Below are positions 18,280 to 25,800 of a stretch of DNA of 33,978 nt, in pieces. Each line of letters opens with the position of its first letter. Positions within the stretch are counted from its first letter, which is position 1. Source of the stretch: Mesorhizobium sp. L2C084A000 (lineage in GTDB: Bacteria > Pseudomonadota > Alphaproteobacteria > Rhizobiales > Rhizobiaceae); assembly GCF_000502875.1 (NCBI RefSeq), contig NZ_AYWX01000003.1, forward strand, positions 375,439 through 409,416, given 5' to 3'. The notes beneath the pieces were generated by a model. It worked only from the letters and a program-made list of their open reading frames with translations, was not told where the DNA came from and searched no databases. Position numbers and translations under genes: made by a program.

Positions 18280-19463
18280 ACGAGCATCCAACAGGTTTCG
18301 ATCACGACTATCTTGCCGAGGCCGCGACACTCTTGGCGCATGACGAACCGTTCCCTGGCGGCGCGGTGGTGCCGCCGATCTACCAGACCTCGCTGTTCAC
18401 CTTCGCCAATTATGCCGAGATGGCCGATACCTTTGCCGGGAAACGAAAGCAGCCGATCTATTCGCGTGGCGACAATCCGACGGTGATGGAGTTCGAGGCG
18501 CGCGTGGCAGCGCTTGAGGGCGCAGAAGCTGCACGCGGCTTTTCCAGCGGCATGGCGGCGATCAGCGCCACGGTGCTTGCGTTCGTTGGGGCAGGCGAGC
18601 GCATCGTGGCGGTGCGCAATTGCTATGGCGATGCCTACCGGCTGTTCGAGCGGCTGTTGCCTCGGCTCAACATCAAGGTCGACTATGTCGACGGCTCCGA
18701 CCCGGATGCGGTCGCGGCGGCACTTCCCGGCGCCAAGCTGCTCTACCTGGAAAGCCCGACCTCGATGATGTTCGAGCTGCAGGACATCGCGCATCTGACA
18801 CGGCTGGCCAAGGAACAGGGCATCGTCACCACCATCGACAATTCCTGGGCGACGCCGGTGTTCCAGAAGCCGATCGCGCATGGCGTCGACCTGGTGCTGC
18901 ATTCGGCCTCGAAATACCTTGGCGGCCACAGCGACACCGTCGCTGGCGTCGTCGCGGGTTCGGCCGCTCATATCAAGCACATCAACGAGCAGACCTATTC
19001 CTATCTCGGCGGCAAGCTGTCGCCATTCGAAGCCTGGCTGTTGCTGCGCGGCTTGCGCACGCTGCCGCTGCGCCTGCCGCACCACATGAAGAGCGGCCTG
19101 ACCATCGCCGAACGGCTGAAGGCGCATGCCAATGTCGAGCGCGTCAACCATCCTGTCTATTCGAACCATCCGGGCAAGGCGACACTGGCCGGCTATGCCG
19201 GTCTGTTCTCCTTCGAGGTGACGGACGAGATCGACATCCCCGTCTTCGTCGATGCGATGAAATATTTCCGCATCGGCGTCAGCTGGGGCGGGCATGAAAG
19301 CCTGGTCGTGCCGGCCAAGGCGTCGCTGGAGCAGACGCCTGGCCTGAATTCGATGGCGCGCTTCGGCGTCAGCCCCCGAACCATCCGCTTCAATGTCGGA
19401 TTGGAGAGTGTCGAAGACCTGTGGGCGGATGTCGCCCAAGCCTTCGAAAAAGCCAGAAAATAA
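18276..19463 (+). CDS. PLP-dependent Cys/Met-metabolism (trans-sulfuration) family enzyme
   Basis: This 395-residue cytosolic enzyme belongs to the cystathionine gamma-synthase/beta-lyase fold. The PLP Schiff-base lysine is Lys213 in LHSASKYLGGHSD. The phosphate-binding YSRGDNPT near residue 64, FSSGMAAI near 90 and the IDNSWATPVFQKP aspartate motif are all in place. Family members catalyse beta- or gamma-elimination or replacement on sulfur amino acids or their activated homoserine forms; this sequence does not settle which. Start and upstream stop overlap (ATGA), so it is translationally coupled to the FadR-type regulator. The ABC importer follows after 29 bases, so the enzyme probably acts on the imported compound or a product of it. 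Confidence 0.88.
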   Translation: MNEHPTGFDHDYLAEAATLLAHDEPFPGGAVVPPIYQTSLFTFANYAEMADTFAGKRKQPIYSRGDNPTVMEFEARVAALEGAEAARGFSSGMAAISATVLAFVGAGERIVAVRNCYGDAYRLFERLLPRLNIKVDYVDGSDPDAVAAALPGAKLLYLESPTSMMFELQDIAHLTRLAKEQGIVTTIDNSWATPVFQKPIAHGVDLVLHSASKYLGGHSDTVAGVVAGSAAHIKHINEQTYSYLGGKLSPFEAWLLLRGLRTLPLRLPHHMKSGLTIAERLKAHANVERVNHPVYSNHPGKATLAGYAGLFSFEVTDEIDIPVFVDAMKYFRIGVSWGGHESLVVPAKASLEQTPGLNSMARFGVSPRTIRFNVGLESVEDLWADVAQAFEKARK

Positions 19464-19492
19464 CAAGCGGGTTCAAAATGGGAGTCTTGAAC

Positions 19493-20770
19493 ATGAAAAA
19501 ACTGACCGTCATGCTTGCCACCGTTGCGGGACTGGCGATTTCCGCCGGAAATGCCGTGGCCGATTCGACCCTGAAAATGGTCGAAGTCATCACCAGCCCG
19601 CCACGCACCGAGTTCCTGAAAAAGCAGATCGCCGAGTTCGAAACAGCCAATCCGGGCATCAAGGTCGAGCTGATCTCGCTGCCCTGGGGCCAGGCCTTCG
19701 AGAAATTCCTGACCATGGTGCAGGCCGGCGATACGCCCGACATCGTCGAAATGCCGGAACGCTGGATGGGCCTCTATGCCAACAACGCCCAACTCGAGGA
19801 TCTTGGCCCCTATATGGCCAAATGGGACGACGCCAAAACGCTGGGCGACCGCGCCAAGCAGTTCGGCTCGACCGTCAACAACACCCAGTTCATGATCCCT
19901 TACGGCTACTATGTGAACGCGCTGTTCTGGAACAAGAAACTGTTCAAGGAAGCCGGCCTCGATGGTCCGCCGGCGACGCTCGATGATTTCATCGCCGACG
20001 CCAAGAAAATCTCTGCGTTGCCGGGCAAATATGGCTACTGCCTGCGCGGCGGGCCGGGCGCTTTCAACGGCATGCACATGTTCATGAACATTGCCGCCGG
20101 CAAGGGCGGCTACTTCAACGAGGATGGCACCTCGACCATCAACGAAGAAGGCTCGGTCAAGGGCCTGCAGATGCTGGCCGACATGTACAAGGACGGACTG
20201 GCGCCGAAGGATGCGGTGAGCTGGGGTTTCAACGAAACGGTCACCGGCTTCTATTCCGGCACCTGTGCCATGCTCAACCAGGATCCGGACGCGCTGCTCG
20301 GCATCGCCGACAAGATGAGCGCCGACGACTTCGCCGTGGCGCCTTTGCCGGTCGGGCCGAGCGGCAAGTCCTATCCGACGCTGGGTTATGCCGGCTGGGC
20401 GATGTTTGCCAACTCGCAGCACAAGGACGACGCCTGGAAGCTGATGGCGACGCTGCTGTCGCCGAAGGACAATCTGCAATGGGCCAAGGAAGTCGGCGTC
20501 GTCCCGATCCACAACGGCGCCGACCAGGATCCCCATTTCAAGACCGAGCAGTTCAAGGGCTGGTTCACGGAGCTGAGCGACAGCTCCAAATATGAAATGG
20601 TGACGCCGCCGACACATCTGGAAAACCTTGGCAACTTCGTCGACCAGGTGGCGATCAAGAATTTTCAGGAAGTGCTGCTTGGCCAGAAGACGGCCAAGGA
20701 CGTCGCCGACCAGTGGGCTGCCTTCCTGACTAAGGAACAGCAGGATTGGCTGGCGAAGAACAAGAAGTAG
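19493..20770 (+). CDS. ABC transporter extracellular solute-binding protein, family 1 (CUT1 type)
   Basis: This periplasmic binding protein (425 residues) begins with a Sec signal peptide, MKKLTVMLATVAGLAIS, with likely cleavage after AVA near residue 23. The mature protein has the family-1 pattern: FETANPGIKVELISLPWGQ, DTPDIVEMPERW and YGYYVNALFWNKKLFKEAG. It would capture an oligosaccharide, sugar or related polar compound and deliver it to the permeases downstream. The ATG at 19493 is preferred over 19478 because GGGAG lies eight bases before it. It is separated from the permease genes by a 177-base palindromic repeat region, unlike the tight spacing elsewhere in the operon. The ligand is not identifiable. 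Confidence 0.92.
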   Translation: MKKLTVMLATVAGLAISAGNAVADSTLKMVEVITSPPRTEFLKKQIAEFETANPGIKVELISLPWGQAFEKFLTMVQAGDTPDIVEMPERWMGLYANNAQLEDLGPYMAKWDDAKTLGDRAKQFGSTVNNTQFMIPYGYYVNALFWNKKLFKEAGLDGPPATLDDFIADAKKISALPGKYGYCLRGGPGAFNGMHMFMNIAAGKGGYFNEDGTSTINEEGSVKGLQMLADMYKDGLAPKDAVSWGFNETVTGFYSGTCAMLNQDPDALLGIADKMSADDFAVAPLPVGPSGKSYPTLGYAGWAMFANSQHKDDAWKLMATLLSPKDNLQWAKEVGVVPIHNGADQDPHFKTEQFKGWFTELSDSSKYEMVTPPTHLENLGNFVDQVAIKNFQEVLLGQKTAKDVADQWAAFLTKEQQDWLAKNKK

Positions 20771-20780
20771 CTCTTCTTTC

Positions 20781-20903
20781 CTTCTCCCCGTTCACGGGGA
20801 GCAGGTGTCACGAAATGACGGATGAGGGCAGCACTAGCTTCTGCCAGGTTAGCGCTGCCCCTCATCTGTCTACGGCATCTTCTCCCAGTTTCACGGGGAG
20901 AAG
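20781..20903. repeat. Rhizobial palindromic intergenic repeat (RIME-like)
   Basis: Three nested or adjacent palindromes fill this gap. CTCCCCGT-TC-ACGGGGAG occupies 20784-20801. A large arm pair GATGAGGGCAGC / GCTGCCCCTCATC spans 20821-20866. CTTCTCCC / GGGGAGAAG spans 20879-20903. The ends are inverted copies of the same CTTCTCCCC unit. This matches the general look of rhizobial intergenic mosaic elements, but the exact family could not be checked. It lies between the binding-protein stop and the first permease. Confidence 0.65.
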
Positions 20904-20947
20904 GACGCTCTCCGCCAGCCGACGTTCCAGGAGTGACCCCTAAACCA

Positions 20948-21871
20948 ATGACCTATGCCGTGTCCGAAATACGATCCGCCGGCCAGCCGCGCCGCAAGCG
21001 GTTATCCCACGCCGCAATCGAGCCATGGCTCTATCTCAGCCCGGCGATCATCCTGCTGGTCGTGGTGCTTCTGGTGCCGCTGGTCATCGGCATCAGCTAC
21101 TCCTTCCGCAAATTCTCGGCGTTCAAGTCCGAATATGTCGGGCTTGGGCAGTATCAGGCGATGCTGTCGGATCAGGTGCTGGGGCAGGCGCTGGTCAACA
21201 CGTTGTGGTGGACCGTCGCCAGTCTGTTTTTCCAGTTCTTCCTTGGCCTCGGCCTGGCGCTGCTGCTCGACAAGCCATTTCGCGGCCGCAAGGCCGTGCA
21301 AGCCCTGGTGTTCCTGCCCTGGGCGGTGCCGTCCTTCTTGTCGGGCCTGACCTGGGCCTGGCTGTTCAATCCCATCATCGGCCCATTGCCGCACTGGTTG
21401 TTTGCGTTGGGGCTGAAAGCCCAGCCGACCAATGTGCTTTCCGATCCCTCAACCGCCATGTGGGGGCCGATCGTCGCCAACATCTGGTTCGGCATTCCGT
21501 TCTTCGCCATCACGCTCTTGGCGGCGCTGAAATCCATTCCGTCGGAACTGCATGAGGCAGCGGCCATCGACGGCGCTTCGCCTTGGCAGCGCTTCACCAA
21601 GGTGACGCTGCCGTTTCTGGCGCCGACCATCGCCATCACCGTGATGTTGCGCACCATCTGGATCGCCACCTTCGCCGACCTGATCTTTGTCATGACGGAG
21701 GGCGGGCCAGCCGGCTCGACCAACACGGTGCCGGTCTACATCTATGTCAGCGCCTTCAAATCGCTGGACAAGGGCTATGCCTCGGCGGTGGCGGTGCTAC
21801 TTCTCGTCCTGCTCATTGCTTATGCGATTGCGCTGATCGGTATCCGCCGCACCCTGGTGAGGCACGTCTGA
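20948..21871 (+). CDS. ABC transporter permease 1 (CUT1, MalF/UgpA type)
   Basis: This inner-membrane permease of 307 residues has six predicted helices. One at about 28-50 (LYLSPAIILLVVVLLVPLV) opens the protein. The cytoplasmic EAA loop EAAAIDGASPWQRFTKVTLP, near residue 210, contacts the ATPase. The ATG at 20948 was used; AGGAG lies 14 bases upstream, rather far, and a GTG at 20933 is in frame but overlaps that site. It overlaps the second permease start by one base (TGATG). With the second permease and ATPase it forms the membrane part of the importer. Confidence 0.92.
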   Translation: MTYAVSEIRSAGQPRRKRLSHAAIEPWLYLSPAIILLVVVLLVPLVIGISYSFRKFSAFKSEYVGLGQYQAMLSDQVLGQALVNTLWWTVASLFFQFFLGLGLALLLDKPFRGRKAVQALVFLPWAVPSFLSGLTWAWLFNPIIGPLPHWLFALGLKAQPTNVLSDPSTAMWGPIVANIWFGIPFFAITLLAALKSIPSELHEAAAIDGASPWQRFTKVTLPFLAPTIAITVMLRTIWIATFADLIFVMTEGGPAGSTNTVPVYIYVSAFKSLDKGYASAVAVLLLVLLIAYAIALIGIRRTLVRHV

Positions 21872-22719
21872 TGATCGCAGGACGCTCAACCTCGCAGCGC
21901 TTCTTCGGCGGCATCGGCCTCTACGCGGCAATCGCGGCTTACGTGCTCTTTGCCTTGTTCCCGATCTACTGGACGCTAAAAATCTCGGTCACGCCGGAGC
22001 GGCTTCTCTATTCCGAAGGCATCACCTTCTGGCCGTCGCACATGACGCTGCAGAATTTCGTCACCGTGCTCGAGACGACCGATTTCCCGCGGTATTTCCT
22101 CAACAGCGTCATCGTCTCGGTCTCGACGGCGGCACTGGTGACGATCATCGCCACGCTCGCCGGCTATTCCATGTCGCGCTTCACCTTTCGCGGCAAGGCA
22201 GCACTGGCGCTGATGTTGCTTTTGACCCAGACCTTTCCGCTGGTGATGGTCATTCCGCCGATCTACCGCGTGATGGGGCAGATCGGCCTGATCAACAGCC
22301 TGACCGGGCTGATCATCATCTACACCGCCTTCAACACGGCCTTTGCCACCTTCCTGATGCAGTCGTTCTTCGACGGCATTCCGAAGGATCTGGAGGAAGC
22401 GGCGATGATCGACGGCTGCACCCGCGCGCAGGCGATGCGCAAGGTGATCGTGCCGCTGACGCTGCCAGGCATGGGCGCGACGCTCGGCTTCGTCTTCACT
22501 GCAGCCTGGAGCGAGCTATTGTTCGCGCTGATGCTGATTTCCAGTGACGACCAGAAGACCTTCGCTGTCGGCCTGCTCACCTTCATCGGCAAGTTCGCCG
22601 TCGATTGGGGGCAGATGATGGCGGCGTCCATCCTGGCGCTGATCCCGGTCTGCATCTTCTTCGCCTTCCTGCAACGCTATCTCGTCACCGGCCTCACCGC
22701 CGGCGCCGTCAAAGGATAG
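21871..22719 (+). CDS. ABC transporter permease 2 (CUT1, MalG/UgpE type)
   Basis: This second permease has 282 residues and six predicted helices, starting with YAAIAAYVLFALFPIYWTL. The EAA loop EEAAMIDGCTRAQAMRKVIV lies near residue 175. The start ATG overlaps the stop of permease 1 (TGATG), indicating coupled translation; the frame is open upstream to 21583, but that part only shadows permease 1. It is followed after 4 bases by the ATPase gene. It pairs with permease 1 as the heterodimeric channel of a sugar-type importer. Confidence 0.92.
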   Translation: MIAGRSTSQRFFGGIGLYAAIAAYVLFALFPIYWTLKISVTPERLLYSEGITFWPSHMTLQNFVTVLETTDFPRYFLNSVIVSVSTAALVTIIATLAGYSMSRFTFRGKAALALMLLLTQTFPLVMVIPPIYRVMGQIGLINSLTGLIIIYTAFNTAFATFLMQSFFDGIPKDLEEAAMIDGCTRAQAMRKVIVPLTLPGMGATLGFVFTAAWSELLFALMLISSDDQKTFAVGLLTFIGKFAVDWGQMMAASILALIPVCIFFAFLQRYLVTGLTAGAVKG

Positions 22720-22723
22720 ATCG

Positions 22724-23791
22724 ATGGCCTCTGTTACGCTCGAAAAGGTCCGCAAGGACTATGGCGCCGTCCGCGTCCTGCACGCGGTCGACCTTGAAAT
22801 CGCCGATGGCGAGTTCGTCGTCCTGGTCGGCCCGTCAGGCTGCGGCAAGTCCACGCTTTTGCGCATGATCGCCGGGCTGGAGGAGGCTTCCGGCGGCGAG
22901 ATCCGCATCGGCGAGCGGCTGGTCAATGACGTGGCACCCAAGGACCGTGACATCGCCATGGTGTTCCAGTCCTACGCGCTTTATCCGCACATGGACGTGT
23001 CGAAGAACATGGGCTTCAGCCTGCTGCTGAAGAAGGCGGAGAAAACGACGATCGAGACCAGGGTGGACGGCGCCGCCAAGCGGCTCGGGCTCGACACATT
23101 CCTGCAGCGCCTGCCGCGGCAACTGTCTGGCGGCCAGCGCCAGCGCGTCGCCATGGGCCGGGCGATCGTGCGCGACCCCAAGGTCTTCCTGTTCGACGAG
23201 CCGCTGTCGAACCTCGACGCCAAGCTGCGCGTCCATATGCGCGCCGAAATCAAGGCGCTGCACCAGCAACTGAAGACGACATCGGTTTATGTTACACACG
23301 ACCAGATCGAGGCCATGACCATGGCCGACCGGATCGTCGTCATGCATGACGGGCTGATCCAGCAGGTCGGCGCGCCGCTCGATCTCTATGATCGGCCGGC
23401 CAACATGTTCGTCGCCGGTTTCATCGGCTCACCCGGCATGAATTTCCTGCCGGCGACGGTTCGCAAGGGCGTTACCCCGCAGGCCGTGCTGACCGATGGC
23501 CAGGCGCTGAGGCTGCCGGAAGGCCTGCCGCTCAAGGATGGCGACGCAATCACCGTCGGTTTGCGGCCTGAGCATATCAAATTGGCGGACGACGGCGCGT
23601 TGAAGGGCGAGGTGGGGGTGGTCGAGCCGCTCGGGCTTTCGACGCAGTTCTACGTCAAGCTGGCCAGCCAGCAGCTTTGCGTCTTTGCCATGGGCCGTGC
23701 CGGCGTGAAGCCCGGCGACGAGGTACGGTTGGCGGCCGAACCACACCAGCTGCATCTATTCGATCCGAAGAGCGGTGAGCGCATCGGCTGA
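22724..23791 (+). CDS. ABC transporter ATP-binding protein (CUT1, MalK/UgpC type)
   Basis: This ATPase energises the importer. In 355 residues it shows Walker A GPSGCGKST (36-44), Q-loop Gln82, signature LSGGQ (134-138), Walker B VFLFDE (154-159), and H-loop His192. A C-terminal TOBE/OB regulatory domain from about residue 240 contains GLRPEHIKL. This length and the TOBE domain are typical of the MalK/UgpC group for sugars and glycerol phosphates. Being the last gene of the operon, it is followed by the gene-poor stretch from 23792. The complete set of binding protein, two permeases and ATPase suggests a functional importer. Confidence 0.94.
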   Translation: MASVTLEKVRKDYGAVRVLHAVDLEIADGEFVVLVGPSGCGKSTLLRMIAGLEEASGGEIRIGERLVNDVAPKDRDIAMVFQSYALYPHMDVSKNMGFSLLLKKAEKTTIETRVDGAAKRLGLDTFLQRLPRQLSGGQRQRVAMGRAIVRDPKVFLFDEPLSNLDAKLRVHMRAEIKALHQQLKTTSVYVTHDQIEAMTMADRIVVMHDGLIQQVGAPLDLYDRPANMFVAGFIGSPGMNFLPATVRKGVTPQAVLTDGQALRLPEGLPLKDGDAITVGLRPEHIKLADDGALKGEVGVVEPLGLSTQFYVKLASQQLCVFAMGRAGVKPGDEVRLAAEPHQLHLFDPKSGERIG

Positions 23792-24003
23792 GGGGACTCA
23801 GCCAGGGCGGATGCGGGCAGCCGGATCAGGCCGCTATCGGGCGGGAATACACGGTAACGCTACATTTCAATTGGATAAAATAGCGGAACGTCCAAGAGAC
23901 ATTTCCGGAACCTAACAGGACCAGTCGGACCTTTGCGTGTAGGGCACAAGACCTTAGTCCCGCCGTCTTCTCAAAAAACGGAGGTTATTTCGCCACGAAC
24001 TAG

Positions 24004-24037
24004 GCCGCCGTCGGAGCTAGTCAACACCGACGGCGGC
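24004..24037. other. Perfect 11-bp stem-loop in gene-poor stretch
   Basis: GCCGCCGTCGG and CCGACGGCGGC pair perfectly around a 12-base loop, 212 bases after the ABC ATPase. No T-run follows on either strand. It could end the ABC operon, or be the core of a small RNA. The rest of 23792-24104 is more AT-rich than the surroundings and shows no gene I can support. Confidence 0.45.
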
Positions 24038-24104
24038 ACCTGCAATATGGGTGAGTGGGTTGTGTGCGGCTATGGTGTGATCGCGGAAGGGTGATTGTAA
24101 ATCG

Positions 24105-24314
24105 CTAACCGCGAGGGCTTCTTTTAGACAGCGGCGAGCTGTCCAACGGGTTCTCAGCCGACTTGGCCGATCGCCGCTCCTTCAGCCACAGGGACTTCTT
24201 TCTCCTTGCCAGGTTCTCGTCTCGAACGCTGTCTTCGGCGGTCACTCCGCCATGCATCGCGGCAATCACGTAGTCGGCTCTGTTGGTTCGAAAGTCGCCT
24301 TTTTGTACGGACAT
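24105..24314 (-). CDS. Small hypothetical protein (69 aa)
   Basis: A 69-codon frame starts with MSVQKGDFRTNRADY, and a good GGGAG ribosome-binding site lies eight bases before the ATG. The product is basic and hydrophilic, with a Lys/Arg-rich middle (RRKKSLWLKERR) and a Ser/Pro-rich end; it has no signal peptide or membrane helix. I recognise no family. The basic stretch could bind nucleic acid, but that is a guess. The placement inside an otherwise gene-poor region and plausible codon use favour a real small gene. Confidence 0.42.
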   Translation of the reverse strand: MSVQKGDFRTNRADYVIAAMHGGVTAEDSVRDENLARRKKSLWLKERRSAKSAENPLDSSPLSKRSPRG

Positions 24315-24480
24315 CGTTTTCTCCCAGTGCGAGGCATTTCCCCCCTTTTTGCCTGACGCTGAAACTAACTGCCTATCCGTGGTGCAAGTCTACCAATCGG
24401 CGATTGTATTAAAACGATACACTCAGCAGGTATGGTGATGGCGCGATCGCACGAGAGGAGCCCATGCCGGCGGGGCTTCT

Positions 24481-24738
24481 TCATTGACCCGGTTGTGATC
24501 CTTGCGGGGGTGCCGCGGCGGGAGGGGCCGGAGCCTGCGGTGCGGGTTCCGTGGAAGGCGGGGCGGGGCTGTCAGGCTGAGGTGCAGGCTGTGCGGCCTC
24601 TTCCTCAGTCAGAACCTGGTCAGTCCTGGCCTTGATCTCATCGGCCGTCTGCTGGCTTATCAGCCCGTGGCTGACGGCGAAACCAGCAGCCAGAGCGACA
24701 AGGGCTGCAATGATTGCAGCTTTCAACTTCTTCGACAT
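24481..24738 (-). CDS. Small membrane-anchored Pro/Ala-rich protein
   Basis: This 85-residue protein starts MSKKLKAAIIAALVAL. A single hydrophobic helix (about 6-26, AAIIAALVALAAGFAVSHG) serves as an uncleaved anchor or signal. A short charged helix (TADEIKARTDQVLTEEEAA) and a tail made almost entirely of Pro, Ala, Gln and Ser follow. Such tails are flexible spacers in the periplasm or cell wall. The frame extends upstream to 24792, but the ATG at 24738 gives the clean N-terminus. It lies downstream of rpmG on the same strand, beyond the rpmG terminator. The function is unknown. Confidence 0.6.
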   Translation of the reverse strand: MSKKLKAAIIAALVALAAGFAVSHGLISQQTADEIKARTDQVLTEEEAAQPAPQPDSPAPPSTEPAPQAPAPPAAAPPQGSQPGQ

Positions 24739-24860
24739 CCATAGGCGCCTTGTTCGTGACACCCAACCCACGGCCAAGGGTGCCGCAACCATGGCGAAGG
24801 GTCAATCCTTTGGCTGGAGTCTCTGCTCGGATGCAACGAAATCAATTGGCTACAAACGAA

Positions 24861-24885
24861 AAACGCCGCCCATTGGGCGGCGTTT
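24861..24885 (-). terminator. Rho-independent terminator of rpmG
   Basis: AAACGCCGCCC, ATT, GGGCGGCGTTT form a perfect 11-bp stem with a three-base loop, 24 bases past the rpmG stop. On the minus strand the stem runs directly into a T-rich tract (TTTTTCGTTTG). This is the clearest terminator in the window. Confidence 0.88.
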
Positions 24886-24909
24886 CGGCATTGCAGCGGG
24901 AAACCCAGA

Positions 24910-25077
24910 TTACTTGATCTTGGTTTCCTTGAATTCGACGTGCTTCTTGGCGACCGGGTCGTACTTGCGGAACGACAGCTTGTCGGTCTTGGTGCGGCTG
25001 TTCTTGCTGGTCACGTAGAAGAAACCGGTGTCGGCGGTCGACAGAAGCTTGATCTTGATGTTTGCGGCTTTAGCCAT
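24910..25077 (-). CDS. rpmG: 50S ribosomal protein L33
   Basis: L33 is a 55-residue basic protein of the large ribosomal subunit, near the E site. The sequence [20 protein letters not shown] with [20 protein letters not shown] is unmistakable. It lacks the zinc-binding cysteines found in the C-plus L33 paralog, so it is the zinc-independent form. The frame is open upstream to 25191, but the ATG at 25077 gives the standard protein. It has a promoter candidate about 80 bases upstream and a strong terminator 24 bases downstream, so it is a single-gene unit. Confidence 0.98.
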   Translation of the reverse strand: MAKAANIKIKLLSTADTGFFYVTSKNSRTKTDKLSFRKYDPVAKKHVEFKETKIK

Positions 25078-25154
25078 GATATCAGTCCGTTTGTTCGTGG
25101 GGTTTTGGCCGCTGGAGCACGGGGAAACACCCGGACGCGGGAAACTTAGCGCGA

Positions 25155-25183
25155 CACATAAAGAACGCGCCCGGAAAGTCAAG
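25155..25183 (-). promoter_or_regulatory. Predicted promoter of rpmG
   Basis: On the minus strand, TTGACT (25178-25183), preceded by C as in the rhizobial CTTGAC -35, is followed by a 17-base spacer and TATGTG (25155-25160). It is about 80 bases upstream of rpmG. The -10 is a poor match, so this is tentative. Confidence 0.4.
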
Positions 25184-25230
25184 CCCGGCAAGCCTCGTGC
25201 GATCCGCCTGAGCCTGCTGGTGAACGGAAA

Positions 25231-25689
25231 TCATGCGGTTTCTGTCGCCGGTGCAGCAACCTTCTTCCAGTCTCCGGTCGTGTTCCACCAGCGATTCGGA
25301 TTGGCGCGGTCGTCCAGCCCCTTGGAACGGCTGGCGAGAATCGGTTGAATGCGGATCACCGGTTCCTGATAGGAATGTGCTTGGAAAATCGCCTCGACGA
25401 CACGAGCGGCCAGCGCCTGATCGTCCGGCAGTTCGAAGGAAACCTCGACCGTGCCGGGCCGCCGCCTCAATTCGGTTTCGGCGCCGGCGGCCGCACCGTC
25501 AAGCGGCCTATAGCGTTCGATGCCGTGCGCCGACTGATAGGCATTGCGGTCATACTTGCCCATGGCCAGCGGCGCAATCGCCACCACGGCATCCATGATG
25601 CGGTCGACGTCGGCGGCCGGAGCCTGGAACGTTACGAGCAGAAGCAGTGTCATTCGTAGCGATGTGGTTTCAAAGCCGCTGTCGATCAT
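25231..25689 (-). CDS. Stand-alone PII/CutA-like domain protein (NIF3-insert type)
   Basis: The product of 152 residues resembles the CutA/PII-like insert found in NIF3/YqfO proteins. A first strand TLLLLVTFQAP is followed by VDRIMDAVVAIAPLAMGKYD, GIERYRPLDGA, then GTVEVSFELPDD and AIFQAHSYQEPVIRI. Similar rhizobial proteins are sometimes labelled 'structural toxin protein RtxA', which has no support here. The ATG at 25689 has a good GAGGA seven bases upstream. An internal ATG at 25653 starts exactly at the first strand (140 residues) but lacks a ribosome-binding site. It may be a small oligomeric metal- or ligand-sensing protein. It lies between the MFS and rpmG genes on the same strand. Confidence 0.7.
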   Translation of the reverse strand: MIDSGFETTSLRMTLLLLVTFQAPAADVDRIMDAVVAIAPLAMGKYDRNAYQSAHGIERYRPLDGAAAGAETELRRRPGTVEVSFELPDDQALAARVVEAIFQAHSYQEPVIRIQPILASRSKGLDDRANPNRWWNTTGDWKKVAAPATETA

Positions 25690-25800
25690 GGAAATGTCCT
25701 CGAGTGTTTTGGGACACCTTTTTAGCCCTGTGCTCCTGACACGGTTCTGTCAGCAGCCTGTCACCGTGCCGTGCCAAATGCAGGGCTGGCCGCAGTCGCG

